NCBI RefSeq assembly: GCF_000003815.2
Contig: NC_049985.1
Coordinates: 5,994,874 to 6,058,873, forward strand
Origin: Branchiostoma floridae
Taxonomy: Eukaryota > Chordata > Leptocardii > Amphioxiformes > Branchiostomatidae
Reading direction: 5' to 3'
Length of the DNA: 64,000 bases
The position numbers and the translations under genes were made by a program. Below, in pieces: positions 55,151 to 64,000 of this stretch (the stretch's first letter is position 1; every line of letters starts with the position of its first letter). The notes below the pieces were generated by a model that saw only the letters and a list, made by a program, of their open reading frames with translations, had not been told where the DNA came from and did not search any database.

Positions 55151-56280
55151 AACAGGACGTTGTCTAGCAGAGCTCCTGTAGCGCGGTACCAGCCATGTGC
55201 AAGTCGGTGACATCTTTTACTTCTGGGAACGTATCTTGCCGGCAGCAAAGGACTGAGTAGTTTCCTTTGGCGTTAGTGTCACTAACCTAGAAGGTACGCA
55301 GTATTGCCTTGCCGCCTTATGGCGTGTTCTGGAATTTTTGTTTGGCGGTCTGTTTCCCGCGCTTTGGCGGGACAGTGTTCTCAGTGCAGAGACATTTTGC
55401 TGTCTGAATTTCGTTTTTTTATTCTGTGAATTTGTTTGCTCACCTTTCCTAAGGCGTGCAGCTTGTGTTTTAGAGCATATTCGAGTTTTCAAATGTTCCT
55501 TCTGATACTCGTGTCATTTATGAGTGGAATTTGCATCTGTATGTGGAGCGCACGTGTTCGGGTGCGCAGGTGAGATTGATTCAACTTAGCGTGGTTAACT
55601 TGGCTTCGGATGCATTTTGATTTTCGTGTTTGTTTTTTTCGCATGAGTTAGGTATTCAGACAAGGCTGTATCACCACCAGGACTGCCGTAATCCTTGTTT
55701 TCTCGCGCAAGGAGCCTAATGGAGCAGAACAACACTGAACTGATCACCGAGGGCCTGGAGGAGCACATGACATTCCTCCGCTGACGACAGTAGTGGTTAA
55801 ACTTATTACTGACACCGCTGTGGGTGAGTTAAGCCATTTTTTGGAAACTTTGGCAGTCGTCAAAGTGGTGGTCAGTGTTTTTCTGTGTGTGCCGAAGCGC
55901 CATGTTTCGGGTAGAGTTGCCTGATTGGGCTGCTCTCGTTTTAGCAGTGTTGCTTGTCTGTTTTACCGTACAATTTTGCCATGGTTTTCTGTGCTAGGCC
56001 AGCATTTCTGCAATCTGTGGAGCAGTCAACAGCCCGGAAGTGGTTGGACCAGGCTCAAAGACTTCAATACTCGGGCAGTAGTCAACAATTTGCAGCGGTG
56101 ATTCCAAGTTGACTGTGATATCCTTTCTGAAAGTGTTTGCTTTGGCACTTCAGGTTGTCGGACAGCCTGTACGCTAGTAAGAGATCTTTTGACCGTCGTG
56201 AACTCGTGATGTTTCTGTTTTCTCAGTAATTTTTTCCGCGGTGACGTAACATGTGATGTGCCCTTCTTCCAGTTTACCAG
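55151..56280. other. OTUD4 intron 5, between repeat copy 1 and the minisatellite
   Basis: No exon or RNA gene supported. Frames here lack domain features. Confidence 0.35.
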
Positions 56281-56720
56281 CTCCTGTCAGGCTGATCGGC
56301 GGGGCGCAGTTCGGGGCGGGTCGCAGGTCTGCACTAAACCGGCGTTCTCTCCACCACAGCTCCTGTCGGGCTGATCGGCGGGGAGCAGTTCGGCACTAAC
56401 CCGGCGTTCTCTCCTCCCCAGCTCCTGTCAGGCTGACTGGCGGGGCGCAGTTCGGCACTAACCCGGCGTTCTCTCCTCCCCAGCTCCTGTCAGGCTGATC
56501 GGCGGGGCGCAGTTCGGCACTAACCCGGCGTTCTCTCCTCCCCAGCTCCTGTCAGGCGGACTGGCGGGGCGCAGTTCGGTACTAACCCGGCGTTCTCTCC
56601 TCCCCAGCTCCTGTCAGGCTGATCAGCGAGACGTAGTTTCGGAGTGGGTCGCAGTTTTGCACTAACCCGGTATTCTCTCCTCCCCAGCTCCTGTCAGGCT
56701 GATCAGCGGGGCGCAGTGGT
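56281..56720 (+). repeat. Minisatellite with splice-acceptor-like unit ends
   Basis: Seven units starting ctcctgtcaggctga (56281, 56360, 56422, 56484, 56546, 56608, 56688). The core period is 62 bp; the first and sixth units carry an extra 17-18 bp (gggcgggtcgcag type). Most units end gttctctcctccccag, a pyrimidine tract plus CAG. Confidence 0.95.
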
Positions 56721-56824
56721 CTGATTTCTTAGTACCGAGGACGTAACTTTTGTGAGGAAACTTTAGGTTTTGACTCTGTATGACTGAGGATCGTAGATCG
56801 ATTGAATGTTTTAATTGGTTAGAA

Positions 56825-58560
56825 TTCGCTGTCGGAGAACGGCACCGTCGGATGACGTAATAAAGTAATTGTTGTATATTGTATTCGCTGTCGGACAGCA
56901 GCACCGTCGGACGGTGTGGTACAGTAATTTGTGTTTATTGTATTTGCTGTCGGACAGCGGCACCGTCGAACGGTTTGGTACAGCAATTGTTGTATATTGT
57001 ATTGGCTGTCGGACAGCGGCACCGTCGGACGGTGTGGTACAGTAATTTGTGTATATTGTATTTGCTGTTGGACAGCGGCACCGTCGGACGGTTTGGTACA
57101 GTAATTGTTGCATATTGTATTTGCTGTCGGACAGCGGCACCGTCGGACGGTTTGGTACAGTAATTGTTGCATATTGTATTTGCTGTCGGACAGCGGGCAC
57201 CGTTGGACGGTGTGGTACAGTACATACATCGTGTATGTTGTATTTGCTGTTGGACAGCGGCACCGTCGGACGGTTTGGTACAGTAAATTGTTGCATATTG
57301 TATTTGCTGTCGGACAGCGGGCACCGTTGGACGGTGTGGTACGGTACATACATCGTGTATGTTGTATTTGCTGTTGGACAGCGGCACCGTCGGACGGTTT
57401 GGTATAGTAAATTGTTGCATATTGTATTTGCTGTCGGACAGCGGGCACCGTTGGACGGTGTGGTACGGTACATACATCGTGTATGTTGTATTTGCTGTTG
57501 GACAGCGGCACCGTCGGACGGTTTGGTACAGTAAATTGTTGCATATTGTATTTGCTGTCGGACAGCGGGCACCGTTGGACGGTGTGGTATAGTACATACA
57601 TCGTGTATGTTGTATTTGCTGTTGGACAGCGGCACCGTCGGACGGTGTGGTACAGTAAATTGTTGCATATTGTATTTGCTGTCGGACAGCGGGCACCGTT
57701 GGACGGTGTGGTATAGTACATACATCGTGTATGTTGTATTTGCTGTTGGACAGTGGCACCGTCGGACGGTGTGGTACAGTAATTGTTGCATATTGTATTT
57801 GCTGTCAGACAGCGGGCACCGTTGAACGGTGTGGTACAGTACTTTGTTGTATATTGCATTTGCTGTTGGACAGCGTGGCCGCCGGACGGTGTGGTACAGT
57901 ATATGACTGTATGTTGTATTTCCTGTTGGACAGCGGCACCGTTGGACGGTGGGGTACAGTACATGGTTGTATATTGTATTCGCTGTCGGACAGCAGCACT
58001 GTAGGACGGTGTGGTACAGTACATACATGGTTGTATGTTGTATTCGCTGTTGGACAGCGGACTTCGTCGGACGGTGTAGTACAGTACATGGTTGTATGTT
58101 GTATTCGCTGTTGGACAGCGGCACCGCCGGACGGTGTGGCACAGTACATACATGGTTGTATGTTGTATTCGCCGTTGGACAGCGGCACCGTTGGACGGTG
58201 TAGTACAAGTACATGGTTGTATGTTATATTCGCTGTCAGACAGCGGCACCGTTGGACGGGGTGGTACAGTACTTTGTTGTATCTGATATTTGCGGTTGGA
58301 CAGCGGCACCGTTGGAGGGGGTGGTGCAGTATATGACTGTATGTTGTATTTGCTGTTGGACAGCGGCACCGTCGGACGGTGGGGTGCAGTACATGGTTGT
58401 ATATTGTACTCGCTGTTGAACAACGGCACCGGTGGACGGTGTGGTGAGATTGTTGGACAATCGTGTAGAGAATTCGTTGTTGGACAGCGGGGTGCGTCAG
58501 ACGGTATAGTGGATTTTCGCTGTAAGACAACGGGCGCCGGTGGACGGTAATCGTAACTTT
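56825..58560 (+). repeat. Palindromic satellite, about 28 units of 60-62 bp
   Basis: Each unit has two adjacent palindromes, CTGT(C/T)GGACAG and CACCGTCGGACGGTG, then tggtacagta and an AT-rich linker tgcatattgtattt. Between about 57190 and 57800 units pair into a 124-bp higher-order repeat repeated about five times with near identity. Decayed units (ttgttggacaac, gttggacag) continue to about 58700. Located in OTUD4 intron 5. Confidence 0.95.
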
Positions 58561-58719
58561 GTTTGATTTGAGTCGGTGTTTCATTTGATATGACGACAGG
58601 TTGTTGGACAACCTCAGATTTTGTTTGGTTTGTTGCATGGTTGGTGAACAAATCCATGGTAGGTAACAAGACCGTACGGTAGTACAGTGAAGACCTACCT
58701 TGTTGGACAGGTCAGAAGT

Positions 58720-59720
58720 AAAGGTCAAAGGAATGGAGGACACAATGGGAACAATGGAACTTCGTTTGTCACAATTAGATTGTGACCTTGGACGACATGC
58801 AATTTTCGATAAGGTCCGCAGCGTCTGCACGGTAATGTTGGATGGTGATTTTACCGTTGACTGAACCGGTGTTTGCGTTTCTTGTTATGCAAGTTTGGAA
58901 TAAAGACAAAGATCATGACGAGTTTCTCGTGTCACATTCCTTCCTACCTTTGGATTTTCTGTGTTCCTGTTTATTGGCTACCTTTAGCTGGCCTAGTTCT
59001 CACTCGTGGACCGTGTTCAGCTCCCTTAAGCTGTTGCCACCCATACTGGCTTCGGCCTGGTGGTCCGGGAAGCGAGTGGGGCCTGTCCAGACTGAAATAT
59101 ATAGAACTGTGCGTAAAGGTCGACAGTTACAGGTTAGATACTGAGCAAGCATTGTGGTGATAGCTTTCTCTGCAGCTGGAATATTGTTCTTGTATACGCA
59201 GAAAAATCAATGTTTGATTTCCAACACGACGCAGGATGAGTTGAACTACTGTAAACCTGGGAGAGGTTGGTCTCAGGTAATCTCTAAGGGCTCTCTATCT
59301 AATCGGACTGGTCGTCGACCATTCCACTGAGTTCGGATTGGACAGGTCCCACTCGAGCCGGACCTTAGGCGCCCAAGGAACTTAGCTGAGAACCAGGGAT
59401 CAATCTGCATTCCTGAGGAACACCTAAAGACTGATGACTGTGACTGTGATAGTCTTACACCCACCCTGTTGATAACAACAAGCATGCGCAGCAGACCATA
59501 GGGGATGCTGCTGTGTTGTCAAGGTGGCTTAATGCATACGTAGAGGGTTTTGTACGGAAAGGCACAGAGGTGAGGGAGTAAATATAAGGGATTGGGGGAA
59601 TGAAGACAATAAGGATTGGGAAAAGGGAATGGAGAAGAATAAGGATTGGGAGAGGATTAAATGAAGGGAAATGTAGGAACTTAAATTAGGGGAATAATGG
59701 CACTCGGGAGAAGCGGGTGC
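58720..59720. other. OTUD4 intron 5, after the satellite
   Basis: No exon or recognised element; a 100-residue frame at 58842-59144 has no domain. Confidence 0.35.
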
Positions 59721-59727
59721 CGAGGTC

Positions 59728-59782
59728 TTCTCACCCCAGTCCTTAACTCTCCACTGAGGCAACGTGAGTGGGAATATATTAT
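59728..59782 (+). repeat. 60-bp repeat, copy 1 (partner 60541-60600)
   Basis: cggtcttctcaccccagtcc through gagtgggaatatattat occurs in almost identical form at both sites. Confidence 0.85.
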
Positions 59783-59894
59783 GATTCCCAATGATATCAC
59801 AATGGAATGAACTCTCGCGAGATCTCCACTCGCGTGAGTTTATGACATGTGATATAACTCCCCCTCTATTCACAAGTGAATCATGAGCCGGACG
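59783..59894. repeat. 112-bp hairpin repeat, copy 2
   Basis: Direct-orientation partner of 55039-55150, differing at only a few positions. Confidence 0.9.
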
Positions 59895-60069
59895 GGAGGG
59901 ACACAGCCTAGCAAGAGTAGACTAGTCTAGCTACAGTCCACGGTCAGAGGCAATGTAGGTTTCTAGTGTAGCCGTTTTTCACCAGAGGGATATCTCCGAT
60001 CTGTGTGGATTATCCAAAGCTCCGAAGTTATATGCAACTACCACCCTACATGTGCTAAATGTTTGTGTA

Positions 60070-60345
60070 CTGCAGGGACCAGAGTACACGAACAACCAAA
60101 GCAAGTAGTCAACTGGTTGTCCCAAAGCCTAAGCGAGAGACCTTCAGAAGATCAATAGCCTACCGTGGGCCCAATGTCTGGAACAGCCTACCGCCAGACA
60201 CAAAGAGTGTATGGCTCTTTCTCATGTGGTACAGCAGTCGGAATAAAACCGAGTGTCAGTCATTTGGTGCTTTGTGTAATAATAGTTGCCATATCATGTA
60301 CAATTGTCGGGCAATAAAGTTCTGTTCAAGTGTAGGTGTCTTTTC
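60070..60345 (+). mobile_element. CR1/L2-like LINE 3' fragment
   Basis: Reads TRTTKASSQLVVPKPKRETF and RRSIAYRGPNVWNSLPPD, the typical LINE ORF2 ending 'Y-x-T-R...L-V-P-x-P-x...F-x-x-S-x-x-Y-x-G-x-x-x-W-N-S-L-P'. A 3' tail with gggcaataaag (about 60309) follows. 5'-truncated. Confidence 0.7.
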
Positions 60346-60540
60346 TGTGTTATATCTGAACAACAGAGCGCAACACATGATATCAAGTTTCGGAGCAATT
60401 CTTCACCTTTTCTGCTGAAGAGGATATTAGTAGATGGGGGGAGCACGGGAAAGAAGTGCAGTCAAATTTTCAGCCCCCCCACCCACCCACCCCCTAAGTA
60501 TTTTACGGGTAAGCATGGAATCTCGGATTCCACGATGCCT

Positions 60541-60600
60541 CGGTCTTCTCACCCCAGTCCTTAACTCTCCACTGAGGCAACGTGAGTGGGAATATATTAT
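60541..60600 (+). repeat. 60-bp repeat, copy 2
   Basis: See 59728-59782; the two copies bracket the LINE fragment at 60070. Confidence 0.85.
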
Positions 60601-63383
60601 TTGTGTTTGCAGAGAGGTGCAGTATGCAAATAGAATGATAGGTGAGTCATGAAAGTTGCCATTTTGGTGGCACCATGTTTTGGTGGCATCATGTTGTTAG
60701 TATACAGTCATACCTGTACAGGTGAGTGTCTCAGAAGGAGAAGAAAAAAGGTGAGTACCTCAGTGTGACCATTTGTTTATTTTGTGGTCCCTTCAGATTT
60801 TTTTTCCATTGACACAATCATTCAGAATCCTGTCTATAAATATTGACCACCTGCCTGCATTGACCATATTTCATCTGTCCCTGAGTGGTCTTCTTGGGCA
60901 GTTTTGATCTTAGTAACCATTTTTCTTTTTCAAAATTTAGAGATCACCTGCTGACGTGTTTATAGCCTCCTTATAGAGTGATGTTTTTCAAGCACTTGAT
61001 TTTCTAGCCTTCAATCAAGTCACCATCCTATGTAATGAAGCTTTAGATAATTGAATGTAAACATTATATGTCAAAACTGTCTGTAACTTGAAGAGATATT
61101 GACATGTAATTTATAAGTGCTGTATGAGTGCTGTATGAGCGTAGTGGGTTCACCTTTATGAGTTTGATATTAGTATTGCAAATCATGAAACAAAAAGGCA
61201 GATTGAAAAACGGATGAGATTGAGAGCTGTAAACGCAGCTCTGCATATAACGGGTTGAGTCATATAACGGTAATGGCACGGTGGGTAGAAGAAAAATGAC
61301 GTACGTAATAGAAACCAGAGTGAAAGTGTTGGAAATCACACGATAACTGCTGCAAATAGCTCTGCAAGAACTGCCACCGAATAGGTAATTTAACTCCCTG
61401 GCGGTGATCCGCATAATAGGTTCTCGGGTACCATGTTTATCTTCACTTGTAGCAGATTAGAATCAAGCTCGTTTGTTAGAAGTGTCTCCTGAGTGCTAAT
61501 GCAGGGTTCCTTGTGGGGTGGTGGGATCCCCCAGGGAGTTGACTCTAACTTCGTAATGAGAACAAATGGACAATACTGCCGAGTAATCATGGAAGAGATT
61601 GTCATCAAGGCCAACCTTCTCCAAACCCCGACAGTATCATTGCTTTGCGCTGCGACCTTTTGAACTTTCTTATCGCAAAGATTCACCCGAAGGTAAGTTC
61701 TTGCGCATCAGTCACTCAGTTGTATCATATTAGATATCATATACCTCGGCATCTGATAGAGATATCGACCAGGCTGGGAGCTCTGCCATTAGCCAAGGTT
61801 TGGTTTCAATCTCAAGGGGAAGTAATGTATCCAGGGTAAGGTAAGGTGTAGTGGGGTGCTTGGCACAACTACAGAAGATTATGTTTACTAAGGCAATATG
61901 ATATCAATTTTTTGCTTGACATCCTCCTCAGTAGACCTGAAATTTGATGCGAGTTGAAAGAAATGCCACAAGTTCAGGCTCGTTTTGCAGTTGCGTGTGT
62001 TTTACGATGTGACCATCTCTCGTTTTCTAAGGGTATATTGTGAATTTTCAATGACAATGAAGTATGCGGTTCCCTGGGCAGATTTAAAATTTATAGAAAA
62101 GGTTCCTGGCATGCAAGCAAGTGACATAGATCACTGCCAGTCTATGGGAGAGAGAGAGCAACATTTTTCTTTTCGGAGAAACAGGCCCTGACAAGAAATT
62201 GAAGATCTCATATCTATGTGAAATGTTTTTAGTGGATTTTATTAGTGGTTCTCCCCTTCCCTTAATCAATCCCAGCTATCTCCCTCCCATAGGAGGTCGT
62301 TCGTCCATTGGTTGGCTGACCAGCTGTCCATGGATTGTACCACACTACTTTCAGGAAGGGGGGGTGTTGCCTTGTAAAGCTGCATTAGCCAAAAATATTG
62401 CTAGGTGGTCCAAAATTACCATTTCTTTGGGACCTCTACCCACATACCAAAATTCAAACAAATCCATCACAGAACACATTTACAAACACTATTTTTAATT
62501 ACAGTACCCCTGTCAAAAGTGAATTTAGTCTGATGAATCCTTTCCGGTGGTAATCAGTGTGCCTGTGGACGTGGTCTATAAAACGTGTGTATGCCTTAAA
62601 AGACGATAGTGGCATAGGACTTAAGGCGATAGATAGAGATGCTTTGCATGGAATCATGGAAGCTACCCTTGTACAGCACATTCAGCTCCTTGCCAAAGAG
62701 TAGCATAAAGTAAGATGAAGGAGATGATATCACGTGTGTTTCGGTAGGCTCAGTGGCTTGGAGAAGGGTTTGGAGAAGACACCTTATATGACAGTTACAT
62801 ATCTTTGTCCCGGTGGGGAGCCTATTGCAGAAGAAGATGATGGCGTAGTTTGATGATCAAATAGCTGCAGTTTGGGGAATCCTCTGAGCAGTTAAGGCTA
62901 GAAGATTGGCAAGAAAAATTCTCTCCTAGAAGAAGATGGAATTAGCATGGAAAGTGAAAATACGAGTGTTCTTTTTTTAAAGCCATCATATCCACTGAAA
63001 GGTTGCCGTAGATGTCAGAAGTGCATTATGTTGGTACCCCTGTGTCTGTCACTGTCGGTGTCTGAAAAGAAAGTGTTCTTGTGTGGCTGAGATCTTGAGG
63101 CTGAAAGATGACAGGGATGCCACAAGTACACTTACTTAAGAACACATTTGGTGGTGGTGATTATTTACATGCAGTAAATGCATGAATTTATCATTTTATT
63201 TCAAAATGGAAGGGGATATAAAAGATTTTTAGAAATGATTGTGATGTTAAGTAGTTAAACATAAGTTAGCAACACATAATGGTGTAATCGTGAAGTTGGG
63301 TTTAAGGGTCAACCATGAAAATAAAGCCAAGTTGTGAAAAGAAAACGTTGAAGTTGAACTGATGAAGAGTGTTTCTGTTTCAG
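60601..63383. other. OTUD4 intron 5, last part
   Basis: No exon, RNA gene or clear repeat found; frames up to 116 residues lack domains. Confidence 0.35.
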
Positions 63384-63465
63384 GTTGTGTTATGCTTCTC
63401 CCACGGCAATCACTATGACAGTGTGTACCCCAAACAGTTCCAGATAGATGCTGCTATGTGCCAAT
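63384..63465 (+). CDS. OTUD4: OTUD4 exon 6 (last visible)
   Basis: Residues 133-159, VVLCFSHGNHYDSVYPKQF then QIDAAMCQ plus one base, aligning with VLLCFSNGNHYDIVYP and SSAMCQ. Carries the catalytic His (H142). Acceptor TTTCAG, donor GTAAGT. The gene continues past 64000. Confidence 0.95.
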
Positions 63466-64000
63466 GTAAGTTTCTCGACATTTATTCTTTCCACCAAATC
63501 AGATTCACTGGTTATTTCTTTATCTCTACTCAAACTAGACAGAGCAGCCATAACAGTTTGTCATGTAGTTATTCTACTAGTTGTGCAACTTTGCTGCAAG
63601 CTTGCAATTTGACACTCGCAATTTTCATTCAATTTGATAGAAAACAAATCTTTTTTATGCATTATTCTTTGTTGTCTTTTTCCTGTCATAATTTTATATT
63701 TTGCACTGAGATCCCAATTATGATGCACAAATGCAATTTAGGCCACAGCACAATTGCTGTCTACCAGAGAGAGAGAAGCATGGTTGAAAAATGTTCTCCG
63801 AGTGTTAGAATCTCTATATTCAATCGAATTCCCAATAGTGGGGCTACCTTTGATGGTAATTTTACGACCTGCCCCCATCTGATAATTCCTTTTATAAATC
63901 CCAAGATTTATCTCCCTTGCCTTTCTGACCTTGACTTCAAAGTAGGGTCATTTCCTACCGACGTGACCTTTGTTTGTTTTTACAGTGTTTTAGAAATGAA

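Noticed and set aside
56281-58560. CRISPR array
   Set aside because: Repeats are contiguous without unique spacers and lie in a eukaryotic intron.
56819-58669. A 616-residue minus-strand open frame as a gene
   Set aside because: It consists of the satellite unit translated over and over; other frames on the same strand are equally open and no domain or splice-bounded start exists.
58842-59160. Two overlapping frames of 95-100 residues after the satellite
   Set aside because: Overlapping frames in the same stretch and no recognisable motif.

Overview
The window looks like chromosomal DNA of a cephalochordate (amphioxus, Branchiostoma-like). The basis is deuterostome-type genes cut into small exons with GT-AG introns, together with AT-rich introns packed with MITEs, LINE 3' fragments and minisatellites. 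The species call is inference. There is one assembly gap of 100 N (12012-12111). Nothing prokaryotic (operons, Shine-Dalgarno sites, CRISPR arrays) is present.

Layout. (1) 345-2207, plus strand: a single-exon gene for a 620-residue LRR + Ig transmembrane protein of LINGO type, followed by a 3' region that duplicates the end of its own coding sequence. (2) 7272-10554, minus strand: seven exons, in phase over 170 codons, of the N-terminal half of SPT20 (SUPT20H, a SAGA subunit); the rest is not visible. (3) About 12.1-13.2 kb: tandem exon-like modules next to the gap. (4) 13734-15830, plus strand: five exons of the cyclodeaminase domain of FTCD with a frameshifting deletion in the third. (5) 20120 to beyond 63465, plus strand: OTUD4, an OTU-family deubiquitinase. 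Six exons are visible and carry the catalytic Asp, Cys and His; the gene runs off the right edge. Its third intron is 30.2 kb and its fifth 8.4 kb.

The most interesting object is inside the third OTUD4 intron: an apparently intact 6.2 kb DNA transposon at 30649-36833. It has TAGGGGT...CACA terminal inverted repeats and a CTATGAA target duplication. It carries a two-exon minus-strand gene for a 1385-residue protein with a coiled coil, a candidate DDE/CxxH transposase core, a nine-copy ENVPSGDGD repeat, an acidic tract and a Tudor-like C-terminal module. It sits inside the 3' coding end of an older LINE, and the LINE frame reads continuously across the insertion point once the element and one target duplication are removed. 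I do not recognise a named superfamily for it.

Other mobile DNA includes a 1.15 kb element with long GCGATCTCGCCCC-rich inverted repeats and a CCGG duplication (29353-30500), a hAT-type MITE with a perfect 8-bp duplication (41232-41595), two PIF/Harbinger-type elements with TAA/TTA duplications (44723-45545 and 15113-15282), a fold-back MITE (53374-53751), and several LINE fragments. OTUD4 intron 5 carries a minisatellite whose every unit ends like a 3' splice site (56281-56720) and a 1.7 kb satellite made of paired palindromes (56825-58560). A copy of the start of OTUD4 exon 4, including its splice acceptor, lies 4.5 kb upstream of the real one. All homology statements come from recognition of sequence motifs, not from a database search.
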